Origin: Actibacterium sp.
GTDB lineage: Bacteria > Pseudomonadota > Alphaproteobacteria > Rhodobacterales > Rhodobacteraceae
Assembly (NCBI GenBank): GCA_016278325.1
Contig: JADQCB010000007.1
Span: 62,001-126,000, forward strand
Reading direction: 5' to 3'
Length of the DNA stretch: 64,000 nucleotides
Position numbers and translations under genes: made by a program. Positions 1 to 7,871 of this stretch are shown piece by piece (the first letter of the stretch is position 1; every line of letters begins with the position of its first letter). The notes beneath the pieces are model-generated. The model was not told where the DNA came from. It saw only the letters and a program-made list of their open reading frames with translations, and did not search any database.

Positions 1-458
1 TCGCGCAGGGCGCCGGCCACCTCCTGGACCTTGGCGAAATCGTTATCCGAGGGATCGAGATCGAAGACCAGCCGATCGGGCCGGTCGGGAAGATCGACGC
101 GTGCGACGCCGAGATGCGGCGTGATGCAGCCCTGATCGACGAGGTAGACCAGCGCCGCGGCCGAATGCGCCAGCATGTGGCAGACCGTGCCGGCCTTGCT
201 GGGCAGGTCCCTGCGTTCGATCCAGCCGGGGAAGTGATCGGGCACATGCTTCTGAAAGAAGCCGGCCCGGTCGATGCCGTCGGGAAAGCGCTGCATCGTC
301 AGCGGCCGGTCGCGATAATGGGGCAGCGCCGTTGCGGCGATCTTTCGATAATAACGGGCCAGGTCGCCCTTGGTAATTCCATCCGCCGCAAACAGCACCT
401 TGTCGGCCTTCGAGACCTCGACGACGCGACCATCCAGATCGAAGCGTGCGACGGTCAT
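1..458 (-). CDS. LigD-type DNA polymerase/primase domain protein (partial, 3' end outside window)
   Basis: The N-terminal ~152 residues of a LigD POL-type (archaeo-eukaryotic primase fold) protein are visible. It begins MTVARFDLDGRVVEVSKADK and reaches the acidic VFDLDPS motif, whose Asp residues bind metal in this family. In non-homologous end joining this domain adds NTPs or dNTPs at breaks. The ATG overlaps the stop of the 3'-phosphoesterase gene (ATGA), so the two are probably co-translated. No ligase domain lies between them, unlike the usual fused LigD. Family assignment rests on these motifs; the C-terminus is not in the window. Confidence 0.8.
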   Translation of the reverse strand, partial: MTVARFDLDGRVVEVSKADKVLFAADGITKGDLARYYRKIAATALPHYRDRPLTMQRFPDGIDRAGFFQKHVPDHFPGWIERRDLPSKAGTVCHMLAHSAAALVYLVDQGCITPHLGVARVDLPDRPDRLVFDLDPSDNDFAKVQEVAGALR

Positions 459-1027
459 TGCTCGGCCGGTCCGTCCGCGGCGATTTCGTCCAGGCTGCGA
501 CCGCTGGCAACCGAATCCGGCTGTGTGGATACCGGGTTCCGGCGCGCGTCGGCCTCGGCGTCGTCCATCTTGACAAGCAGCCAATGCCCCTTGTCGCCGT
601 TCATGCGTTGCAGGGCATAGCCCCCCTGCAATTTCTCTCCGTCGAGCCAGACAAGCGCATGACCCGCGGCAAGTGCCTTGTCCATCGGCGTGATGGTGCC
701 ATCTTCCCGCGTCATGTTGCGATAGCTGCCGCGATCCCAGATCAGAACGGTGCCGGCGCCGTATTCGCCTTCGGGGATCGTGCCCTCGAACTGCGAATAG
801 TCCAGCGGGTGGTCCGCGACGGCGATCGCCAGCCGCTTTTGCGATGGGTCCGTCGAGGGCCCCTTGGGCAGGGCCCAGCTTTTGAGAACGCCATCGACCT
901 CCAGCCGGAAATCGTAATGCAGCGTGCTTGCATCATGTTTCTGGATCACGAATGACCGCGCCGCGCCGGGGTCGGCCGCGCCACGGTTCGAAGGGGTGCG
1001 ATTGCGGTGGTTCCGGTCGATCGACAT
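455..1027 (-). CDS. LigD-type 3'-phosphoesterase domain protein
   Basis: About 190 aa carrying the LigD PE domain, which trims 3'-phosphate and 3'-ribonucleotide ends in bacterial end joining. FVIQKHDASTLHYDFRLE and the following WALPKGPS and EGTIPEGEYGAG stretches are family hallmarks and hold the His/Asp metal ligands. ATG at 1027 is preferred; an in-frame GTG at 1042 would add five residues. The tail after about residue 160 is low complexity. It overlaps the downstream polymerase-domain gene by 4 bases. In most bacteria PE, ligase and POL are one polypeptide; here PE is a separate gene. Confidence 0.85.
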   Translation of the reverse strand: MSIDRNHRNRTPSNRGAADPGAARSFVIQKHDASTLHYDFRLEVDGVLKSWALPKGPSTDPSQKRLAIAVADHPLDYSQFEGTIPEGEYGAGTVLIWDRGSYRNMTREDGTITPMDKALAAGHALVWLDGEKLQGGYALQRMNGDKGHWLLVKMDDAEADARRNPVSTQPDSVASGRSLDEIAADGPAEQ

Positions 1028-1156
1028 GATTGAAAGCGTCACTTTCGCGATGGGCCTGTCGGATTGCCTGACTGGCCCCGAACCCCAGCCTGGGCCAGTC
1101 CTTCCGGGTGTGCAAGGCGGTTCGCGGCGCAGGGGCGACGTTCGACAAGCGGCCGC

Positions 1157-1579
1157 CTATTTCTCCGACAGCCGGGTCAGTGCGTTGCGAAATGCGGGGG
1201 CGTCACTGCCCAGCAGCGCCAGCAATTCGTCCTGGTATTCGACGGCCGCAGGCAGGATGCGCGCCACCAGTTCATGGCCCTTTTCCGTCAGGCTGAGCCG
1301 GATCAGGCGCCGGTCATCGGAATCGACCTCTTTCTTCAGATACCCATCGGCCTCCAGCCGGGCCGCGGCGCGGCTGACCTTGGACTTGTCCATATCCACC
1401 CGCGCATGAATTTCGCGCACGCTGACCGCGCCACTTTGCGACAGATGCGCCAACACCCGCCATTCCGGGATCGAAAGGCCGAATTCGGCCCGATAACGCG
1501 CGGCAAAACCGCGGCTGATCCGGGCCGCGGCAACAGCCAGCTGGTAGGGCAGGAAATCGTCGAGATCGAAATCGGTCAT
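1157..1579 (-). CDS. MarR-family transcriptional regulator
   Basis: 140 aa with a winged helix-turn-helix: SIPEWRVLAHLSQSGAVSVR, a recognition segment around DMDKSKVSRAAARLEADGY, and the wing DSDDRRLIRLSLTEKG. MarR dimers usually repress until an aromatic or phenolic ligand binds. The position beside hmgA, and a near-identical sequence element 9-24 bases upstream of this start (1588-1603) and inside the hmgA promoter (2171-2186), suggest it represses itself and the homogentisate genes. The ligand is not known from sequence; homogentisate or a related aromatic acid is the natural guess. Confidence 0.85.
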   Translation of the reverse strand: MTDFDLDDFLPYQLAVAAARISRGFAARYRAEFGLSIPEWRVLAHLSQSGAVSVREIHARVDMDKSKVSRAAARLEADGYLKKEVDSDDRRLIRLSLTEKGHELVARILPAAVEYQDELLALLGSDAPAFRNALTRLSEK

Positions 1580-1587
1580 GCGCCGAT

Positions 1588-1603
1588 CATTGCATCTGCC
1601 ACA
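1588..1603 (-). promoter_or_regulatory. Putative MarR operator upstream of the marR gene
   Basis: The 16-bp segment matches the hmgA palindrome at 2171-2186 in 13 of 16 positions, including an identical TTGCATCTGC core. It lies just upstream of the MarR start codon, as expected for autoregulation. Its right half is imperfect (CCAC instead of CAAC). Inferred from sequence only. Confidence 0.5.
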
Positions 1604-1737
1604 AGTTCGTCAAGCACCCGGTCATCCATCGAAGCGTGGCGAAAAAAAACATGGATAGGATTGTCCGGAACAGGCGTATTCTGCCCTTTGCCGCCTTGAT
1701 TCCGGTGCGGCCAGTTCAGATCGGAAAGGATTGAAGG

Positions 1738-2115
1738 ATGAGAGGTGTCGCGTTCTATTTTTTCGCGTTCGCCGTGCTCTGCGTGACCATCGGGATGCTT
1801 TGGGGGATCCAGATGGCGGCCTCGGGCGAACATGCGCTTGCCCCGGCCCATGCCCACCTGAATCTCGTCGGCTGGGCCAGCATGGGCCTTTTTGGCCTCT
1901 ATTACCGGCTGACGCCCGATGCCGCGGCGACGGGGCTGGCGAAGATCCATCTCGTCGTTGCCGTGACGGGGGTGATCGTGATGATCCCCGGTATCGCCCT
2001 GGCGCTTAGCGAACGGGGCGAGATGCTGGCGGTGGTGGGTTCATTGCTGACGCTGGCCTCGATGCTGATCTTCGCCCTCACGGTGCTGCGCCACGGTTTC
2101 GGCGCGCAGGCCTGA
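1738..2115 (+). CDS. Small four-helix membrane protein with HAHxNLxGW motif
   Basis: 125 aa, almost entirely hydrophobic, with four predicted transmembrane segments at about residues 4-26, 38-58, 68-90 and 97-118. The HAHLNLVGW motif near residue 40 resembles histidine-containing helices of heme-copper oxidase subunit I-like proteins and related small cytochrome-like proteins, but the chain is far too short to be an oxidase. ATG at 1738 follows a GGAAAGGA ribosome binding site. It is divergent from the MarR gene and precedes the hmgA operon. No specific function is assigned. Confidence 0.7.
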   Translation: MRGVAFYFFAFAVLCVTIGMLWGIQMAASGEHALAPAHAHLNLVGWASMGLFGLYYRLTPDAAATGLAKIHLVVAVTGVIVMIPGIALALSERGEMLAVVGSLLTLASMLIFALTVLRHGFGAQA

Positions 2116-2129
2116 CGGCCGGTCGGCGA

Positions 2130-2159
2130 GATGGTTTCACGCGCGATGGTTTCACGCGC
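2130..2159. repeat. 15-bp perfect tandem duplication upstream of hmgA
   Basis: The 15-mer gatggtttcacgcgc occurs twice head to tail (2130-2144 and 2145-2159), just upstream of the hmgA promoter. It may be a replication-slippage duplication or a doubled regulator half-site. It shares no obvious sequence with the MarR palindrome. Confidence 0.85.
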
Positions 2160-2163
2160 GACC

Positions 2164-2192
2164 TTGACTTCGTTGCATCTGCAACGATAAGT
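2164..2192 (+). promoter_or_regulatory. hmgA promoter with embedded MarR-type palindrome
   Basis: A -35 like TTGACT (2164-2169) and a -10 like GATAAG/ATAAGT (2186-2192) are spaced 16-17 bp apart. The spacer is filled by the perfect palindrome CGTTGCATCTGCAACG (2171-2186, 7-2-7). A repressor bound there would block RNA polymerase directly. A related sequence precedes the marR gene. Promoter and operator are inferred from sequence. Confidence 0.6.
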
Positions 2193-2251
2193 TTCGGCAC
2201 GTCCCGGAATTGCTGTCCGGGACAACCCGACAGCCCGCAAGGAGACGCGCC

Positions 2252-3613
2252 ATGAACATCCAGGACACGCCGCGCGGGATGATCCGCGCCACGTCCAGCA
2301 CCGGAACTCATGACGGATACATGCCCGGCTTCGGCAACGATTTCGAGACCGAAGCGCTGCCCGGGGCCCTGCCGCAGGGCCAGAACAGCCCGCAGAAATG
2401 CGAATACGGCCTCTATGCGGAACAGCTTTCCGGCACGGCCTTTACCGCCCCGCGGGGCCAGAACGAACGGACCTGGTGCTATCGCATCCGGCCGTCGGTC
2501 AAGCATACGGGACGGTTCGCGAAATTCGACCTGCCCTATTGGAAATCCGCGCCGAATGTCGACCCGGACGTGATTTCGCTGGGCCAGTATCGCTGGGATC
2601 CGGTGCCGGTGGGCGATGCGAAACTAACCTTCGTGACCGGCATGCGCACGATGACGACCGCGGGGGATGTAAATACCCAGGTCGGCATGGCCTCGCATAT
2701 CTACCTGATCACGCAGTCGATGGAAGACGAGTATTTCTTTTCCGCCGACAGCGAGCTTCTGGTCGTCCCGCAGGAGGGGCGCCTGCGCTTCTGCACCGAG
2801 CTCGGGATCATCGACCTTGAGCCGAAGGAGATCGCCATCATCCCGCGCGGCATGGTGTTCCGGGTCGAGCTGGTCGAGGGTCCGGCCCGCGGCTTCATCT
2901 GCGAGAATTACGGCCAGAAATTCGACCTGCCCGGACGCGGGCCGATCGGCGCCAATTGCCTGGCCAACCCGCGTGATTTCAAATGCCCCGTCGCCGCCTT
3001 CGAGGACCGCGAGACGAAATCCCGCGTGGTCATCAAATGGTGCGGCCAGTTCCATGAAACCTGGATCGACCACAGCCCGCTGGACGTGGTGGCCTGGCAC
3101 GGAAATTACGCGCCCTACAAATACGACTTGCGGACCTATTCACCCGTCGGCGCGATCCTGTTCGACCACCCCGATCCGTCGATCTTCACGGTGCTGACCG
3201 CCCCGTCCGGCCAGCCCGGCACCGCGAATATCGATTTCGTTCTGTTCCGCGAACGCTGGATGGTGGCCGAGCACAGCTTCCGCCCGCCCTGGTATCACAA
3301 GAACATCATGTCCGAGCTGATGGGCAACATCCACGGGATCTATGATGCCAAGCCGCAGGGTTTCGTGCCGGGCGGCATGAGCCTGCACAACATGATGCTG
3401 CCCCATGGCCCCGATCGCGATGCCTTCGAGGGCGCCAGCAATGAAGAGCTGAAACCGGTGAAGCAGGAAAACACCATGCAGTTCATGTTCGAGACACGGT
3501 TCCCGCAGCACCTGACCGAATTCGCCGCCAACGAGGCCCCGCTTCAGGACGATTACATCGACTGCTGGGACAGCCTGGAGAAGAAGTTCGACGGCACGCC
3601 GGGCGTGAAATAA
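2252..3613 (+). CDS. hmgA: Homogentisate 1,2-dioxygenase
   Basis: 453 aa, the normal length for this family. It opens the aromatic ring of homogentisate to maleylacetoacetate in tyrosine/phenylalanine breakdown. The Fe(II) ligands align with the human enzyme at a constant +14 offset: His349 and Glu355 in WYHKNIMSE, and His385 in MLPHGPD. ATG at 2252 is chosen because AAGGAG lies 7 bases upstream; the reading frame is open further upstream to 2210. It leads an operon with the FAD monooxygenase (23-bp gap) and the DUF2783 gene, driven by the palindrome-bearing promoter. Confidence 0.97.
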   Translation: MNIQDTPRGMIRATSSTGTHDGYMPGFGNDFETEALPGALPQGQNSPQKCEYGLYAEQLSGTAFTAPRGQNERTWCYRIRPSVKHTGRFAKFDLPYWKSAPNVDPDVISLGQYRWDPVPVGDAKLTFVTGMRTMTTAGDVNTQVGMASHIYLITQSMEDEYFFSADSELLVVPQEGRLRFCTELGIIDLEPKEIAIIPRGMVFRVELVEGPARGFICENYGQKFDLPGRGPIGANCLANPRDFKCPVAAFEDRETKSRVVIKWCGQFHETWIDHSPLDVVAWHGNYAPYKYDLRTYSPVGAILFDHPDPSIFTVLTAPSGQPGTANIDFVLFRERWMVAEHSFRPPWYHKNIMSELMGNIHGIYDAKPQGFVPGGMSLHNMMLPHGPDRDAFEGASNEELKPVKQENTMQFMFETRFPQHLTEFAANEAPLQDDYIDCWDSLEKKFDGTPGVK

Positions 3614-3636
3614 GCGCGACACCAAAGGGAAAGCGA

Positions 3637-5187
3637 ATGTCCTACGATTACCAACCATTCGAATATGTCGCGCCGCCGGGGCTGACCGCGAAGGAACCGC
3701 AGCACAAGGTCATCATCGTCGGCGCCGGTCCGGTGGGGCTGGCGATGGCCATCGAACTGGCCAATCACGGGGTGGCTTCGGTGGTGCTGGATGACAACAA
3801 CGTCGTTTCGGTCGGGTCGCGGGCAATCTGCTGGTCCAAGCGGTCGCTTGAGATCTTCGACCGGCTGGGCATTGGCGACAAGGCGCTTGCAAAGGGCGTG
3901 ACCTGGAAAATCGGCCGGACTTTCCACCGCGACCACGAGGTGTTCAATTTCGACCTTCTGCCGGAAGAAGGGCACAAGATGCCCGCCTTCGTGAACCTTC
4001 AGCAATATTACGTCGAACAGTATCTCGTGGACCGCGCCCTTGAAATCGACCTGATCGACCTGCGTTTTCTCAACAAGGTCACGGCGGTCGAGCAGGCCGA
4101 GGATTCGGCCCATGTGCGGATCGAGACGCCGGACGGCGAATACAGCCTTGCCGCCGATTATCTTGTCGCCTGCGACGGGGCGCGCTCGCCCGTGCGCTCG
4201 ATGCTGGGGCTGGAGTTCGAGGGCGAGCTGTTCGAGGAACATTTCCTGATCGCCGATATCCGGACGCAGGGCAATTTCGCCTCGGAACGCTGGTTCTGGT
4301 TCGAACCGAACTTTCACCCCGGCCAGTCCGCCCTTCTGCACAAACAGCCCGACAACATCTATCGCATCGACCTGCAACTGGGCTGGGAGACCGACCCGGA
4401 CGAAGAGAAGAAACCGGAAAATGTCATCCCGCGGATCGAAAAGGTGTTGGGCCACTCGGATTTCGAGCTCGACTGGGTGTCGGTCTATACCTTCCAGTGC
4501 CGGCGCCTGCGCGACTTCGTGCATGGGCGGATCGCCTTTGCCGGCGACAGCGCGCATGTCGTCTCGCCCTTCGGGGCGCGCGGCGGCAATTCCGGGCTTC
4601 AGGACGTGGACAACCTGGGCTGGAAGCTCGCCGCGATCGTCAATCGCGGCGCGTCGGCCGGATTGCTCGACAGCTACAATCGCGAACGCACCCATGGCGC
4701 CGACGAGAACCTGAAGAACTCGTCGCGCACCACGCGGTTCATGACCCCCGCCGACGGGATCGAGCGGACCTTCCGCGATCAGGTTCTCAAGCTCGCGGGC
4801 AAGGTGCCGTTTGCGCGGGGCTGGGTGAATTCCGGGCGGCTTTCGGCGCCTTGTGTCTATCCCTCGGCCGCACCGGACAATATCCGCCTGCCGGCCGCGA
4901 CACGCCCCGGTTCGGTGGCGCTGGACGCCCCGCAGGGCAATGGCTGGCTGTTGCAGTCCCTGGGCGGCGCGCCCCGGTTGCTGGCGATCAACTGCGCCGC
5001 GCCCGATCTCGGCATCGACGTGGTCGAGCTGGCCGAAACACCCATGGTGCGCGCGCGGTATCTGGGCGATGCGCCGCAGGCGCTTTACCTGATCCGGCCC
5101 GACCAGGTGGTCAGCGCGCGCTGGATCGAAACCGACAAGCAGGCCGTCCAGGCCGCCATCGACGCAATGTGGGAGGGCCGGGCATGA
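3637..5187 (+). CDS. FAD-dependent aromatic monooxygenase (MhpA/PheA-TfdB-like)
   Basis: 516 aa flavoprotein hydroxylase. It has an N-terminal Rossmann GAGPVG at residues 29-34 and the second FAD motif GDSAHVVSPFGARGGN near residue 303, both typical of class A NAD(P)H-dependent hydroxylases such as 3-(3-hydroxyphenyl)propionate hydroxylase. In Rhodobacterales such a gene commonly sits with hmgA, so a role in making or clearing a hydroxylated phenylacetate- or phenylpropionate-type intermediate is likely. The substrate cannot be read from sequence. Its stop overlaps the start of the DUF2783 gene. Confidence 0.88.
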   Translation: MSYDYQPFEYVAPPGLTAKEPQHKVIIVGAGPVGLAMAIELANHGVASVVLDDNNVVSVGSRAICWSKRSLEIFDRLGIGDKALAKGVTWKIGRTFHRDHEVFNFDLLPEEGHKMPAFVNLQQYYVEQYLVDRALEIDLIDLRFLNKVTAVEQAEDSAHVRIETPDGEYSLAADYLVACDGARSPVRSMLGLEFEGELFEEHFLIADIRTQGNFASERWFWFEPNFHPGQSALLHKQPDNIYRIDLQLGWETDPDEEKKPENVIPRIEKVLGHSDFELDWVSVYTFQCRRLRDFVHGRIAFAGDSAHVVSPFGARGGNSGLQDVDNLGWKLAAIVNRGASAGLLDSYNRERTHGADENLKNSSRTTRFMTPADGIERTFRDQVLKLAGKVPFARGWVNSGRLSAPCVYPSAAPDNIRLPAATRPGSVALDAPQGNGWLLQSLGGAPRLLAINCAAPDLGIDVVELAETPMVRARYLGDAPQALYLIRPDQVVSARWIETDKQAVQAAIDAMWEGRA

Positions 5188-5375
5188 GCCTGATAAAAAC
5201 CGACAACCTGCCGGAGCATGACGATTTCTATGCAGAGCTTCTGGCGACCCACAAGGGGCTGAGCGAGGCCGAAAGCCATGCGCTGAACGCGCGATTGATC
5301 CTGATCCTTGCCAATCACATCGGCGAGAGGGACGTTCTTTCCGAGGCAGTGGCGCTGGCGCGCGAGGTCGATTGA
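5184..5375 (+). CDS. DUF2783 family small protein
   Basis: 63 aa soluble, acidic, helical protein beginning MSLIKTDNLPEHDDFYAELL and ending REVD. It starts with ATGA overlap on the monooxygenase gene. Small DUF2783 proteins of this length are typically found directly after such monooxygenases. The tight coupling suggests an accessory or stability partner of the hydroxylase, but no biochemical role is known to me. No membrane segment or metal motif is visible. Confidence 0.8.
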   Translation: MSLIKTDNLPEHDDFYAELLATHKGLSEAESHALNARLILILANHIGERDVLSEAVALAREVD

Positions 5376-5396
5376 CGGGCGACCCGGCTGGCCGCG

Positions 5397-6121
5397 TCAT
5401 GCCGTCGGGCGCAGCCGCACCCGGCCGTCCCGGGTCAGCCGGAACACCGCGTCCTCTTCGATCACCACGACGCCAAGCGGTCCGCCATAGGCAGCACCGG
5501 TGTCCAGGTTGAGGCGGTTCGCGTAAAGCGTCACCGCGTCTATCGGCGTGTGCCCATGCACGATCAGGGCGCCATGGTCACCCGGGTCGTTCAGGAACGC
5601 GCCGCGGATCCAGACGAGATCATCCTCGGCCTGGTCCTCCAGCGGCACACCGGGCCGGATTCCGGCGTGGCAGAAGAACGCGCCACCCCGTCGATAACTG
5701 TTCTGCAAGTGGCCGAGCAGGTCCAGATGCGTTGCCGGCACGGCCGCTCTGGCATCGTTTCGGATCGCCTCGAATGACCGGTCGCGGGCCGTGTCGATTC
5801 CATAGGCGTCCAGTGTCGTGCGCCCGCCGATATTGTCTTCCAGCCAGCGATGGCCCTCGGGCTGATCCGGCTCTTGCAGAAAGCGCCACATCATCCGGTC
5901 GTGATTGCCCCGGAGCAAAATCCAGGGCGCACCCCGCGCCAGCCCCGCCGCGAGGTGCTCCAGCACGCCCGGCGCATCCTCGCCACGGTCGACGTAATCG
6001 CCCACAGGACGATGGGCGCGGCATCGTCCTGCGTGCGAAGACGGTCCGCGGCGATCAGGGCATGCGCCCCCAGCAAAAGGCCCAGGCGACCGTGAATGTC
6101 GCCGATCGCATAGCTTCGCAT
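5397..6121 (-). pseudogene. Metallophosphoesterase (serine/threonine phosphatase-like), frameshifted
   Basis: The N-terminal frame (from ATG 6121) encodes MRSYAIGDIHGRLGLLLGAH and runs to about ...DDAAPIVL. The rest, GDYVDRG, GNHDRMMW and HGHTPID, continues in another frame from about 6005. Together these are the complete calcineurin-like metal-binding motif set (GDxHG, GDxVDRG, GNHD, HGH) in a ~241-aa protein of PrpA/ApaH-like type. A single missing base near 6003-6006 accounts for the break; the total length is one base short of 242 codons. This is either a recent inactivation or a sequencing error. Everything on both sides looks conserved, so error is quite possible. Confidence 0.75.
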
Positions 6122-6196
6122 TGCTCTCCCCCTCCGAAATGCAGGCAGGCCCGCCGCTGTCCTGCGACGGGCCCGCGCGACGATCGGCTTGATATG

Positions 6197-7792
6197 TCAG
6201 GCCACGTCGAATTCCAGCGGCCGCACCTGCTTGAACATGCCGGTGTCCAGCAGTTGCTGGCGCACCCGGTCGGGCAGGGGCGCATCGAGATACAGCAAGG
6301 CGATGGCATCCTTGCCGACGCCCGAGCGACCGAGGGTGAAGTTGGCGATATTCGCGCCGCCCTCGCCCATCGTGCGCCCCAGCGTGCCGATGATGCCCGG
6401 TTGATCCTCGTTGGTGGTATAGAGCATGTGCTGGCCGATTTCGGCGTCGATCGTGATGCCCTTGATCTGGATGAAACGCGGCTTGCCATCGCTGAACACC
6501 GTTCCCGCGATCGAGCGTTCGCGTTCCGGCGTGACCACGGTCAGCTTGATGTAGCCGTCGAACACGCCGCTCTTGTGCTGGGTGGTGCGACTGATCTTCA
6601 TGCCGCGTTCTTCGGCGATGACGGGGGCCGATACCATGTTCACATCGGGGTTGGCCGGCTTGATCAGACCGGCGATTGCCGCGCAGCCCAGGGCGTCGAG
6701 ATTCATCTCGGCCGCTACGCCGTCATAAAGGATGTTGACCGCCTTGATCGGTTCGTCCGTCATCTGGCCGACAAAGGCGCCCAGATGCTCGGCCAGCTTG
6801 ATCCAGGGACCCATCAACTTGGCCTCTTCGGCGGTGACCGAGGGCATGTTCAGCGCGTTCTGAACCGCACCGGTCAGCAGGTAATCCGACATCTGCTCGG
6901 CCACCTGGAGCGCGACATTTTCCTGCGCCTCGGTCGTGGCCGCGCCCAGATGCGGGGTGCAGACGACATTGGGCAGGTTGAACAGCGGATTCTCGGTCGC
7001 GGGTTCCTGCGCGAACACGTCGAACCCGGCACCGCCGATATGCCCCGATTTCAGCATCTCGGCCACGGCGTCCTCATCGACCAGCCCGCCGCGGGCGCAG
7101 TTGATTATGCGAACGCCCTTCTTGGTCCTGGCCAGGTTCTCGCGGCTGAGGATGTTGCGTGTCTTGTCGGTCAGCGGCACGTGCAGGGTGATGAAATCCG
7201 CCTTTGCCAGCAACTCGTCAAGCTCGACCTTGCGCACGCCCAGCTTGTCGGCGCGCTCCTGGCTCAGGAAGGGATCATAGGCCAGCACCTTCATGCGAAG
7301 CCCTTGCGCGCGGTCGGCGACGATCGAACCGATATTGCCGCAGCCGATCAGGCCCAGCGTCTTGCCGGTGACCTCGACCCCCATGAAGCGCGACTTTTCC
7401 CATTTTCCGGCATGGGTCGAGGCGTTTGCCTCGGGGATCTGGCGGGCCACCGCCATGATCATGCTGATCGCGTGTTCGGCCGTGGTGATCGAGTTTCCGA
7501 ACGGCGTGTTCATCACGATCACGCCCTTTTTCGAGGCGGCCGGGATATCCACGTTGTCAACGCCGATACCGGCGCGGCCGATGACTTTAAGCCTGGTGGC
7601 CTTTTCCAGCACCTTCTCGGTGACCTTGGTGGCCGAGCGGATGGCAAGCCCGTCATATTCGCCGATCACTTCGAGAAGGCGTTCCTTGTCCTTGCCCAGG
7701 CCGGGCTCGAAATCGACATCGATGCCGCGGTCGCGGAAGATCTGCACAGCCGTTTCGGACAGCTTGTCGGATACGAGAACCTTTGGGGCCAT
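6197..7792 (-). CDS. serA: D-3-phosphoglycerate dehydrogenase
   Basis: 531 aa, the long SerA form. It oxidises 3-phosphoglycerate to 3-phosphohydroxypyruvate, the first step of serine synthesis. The N-terminal substrate domain (MAPKVLVSDKLSETAV) is followed by a Rossmann NAD domain with GLIGCGNIGSIVADRA, a catalytic His region CTPHLGAATTEAQ near residue 280, an intervening domain and a C-terminal ACT domain (YTTNEDQPGIIGTLG) that usually senses serine. ATG at 7792 is used; the 38 upstream in-frame residues are not conserved-looking. It is second in the serC-serA operon, 79 bases after serC, with a perfect palindrome between. Confidence 0.96.
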   Translation of the reverse strand: MAPKVLVSDKLSETAVQIFRDRGIDVDFEPGLGKDKERLLEVIGEYDGLAIRSATKVTEKVLEKATRLKVIGRAGIGVDNVDIPAASKKGVIVMNTPFGNSITTAEHAISMIMAVARQIPEANASTHAGKWEKSRFMGVEVTGKTLGLIGCGNIGSIVADRAQGLRMKVLAYDPFLSQERADKLGVRKVELDELLAKADFITLHVPLTDKTRNILSRENLARTKKGVRIINCARGGLVDEDAVAEMLKSGHIGGAGFDVFAQEPATENPLFNLPNVVCTPHLGAATTEAQENVALQVAEQMSDYLLTGAVQNALNMPSVTAEEAKLMGPWIKLAEHLGAFVGQMTDEPIKAVNILYDGVAAEMNLDALGCAAIAGLIKPANPDVNMVSAPVIAEERGMKISRTTQHKSGVFDGYIKLTVVTPERERSIAGTVFSDGKPRFIQIKGITIDAEIGQHMLYTTNEDQPGIIGTLGRTMGEGGANIANFTLGRSGVGKDAIALLYLDAPLPDRVRQQLLDTGMFKQVRPLEFDVA

Positions 7793-7815
7793 GTCTGGCA
7801 CTCCTGTCATTGCTG

Positions 7816-7834
7816 CATGCACGAATCGTGCATG
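7816..7834 (-). promoter_or_regulatory. Perfect 9-1-9 inverted repeat between serC and serA
   Basis: CATGCACGA-A-TCGTGCATG lies 24 bases upstream of the serA ATG and 37 bases after the serC stop. As DNA it could be a dimeric regulator site; as RNA it would form an 8-bp hairpin with an AAT loop that could tune serA translation or transcript stability. No poly-U follows, so it is not a standard terminator. No function is shown. Confidence 0.5.
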
Positions 7835-7871
7835 ACGTGTTGCTTGAACTCGGGATGTCGCGCGGTGCGGC

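Noticed and set aside
3553-5400. 615-codon antisense frame over the FAD monooxygenase
   Set aside because: Same reason; the plus-strand gene has complete FAD motifs and the antisense translation has none.
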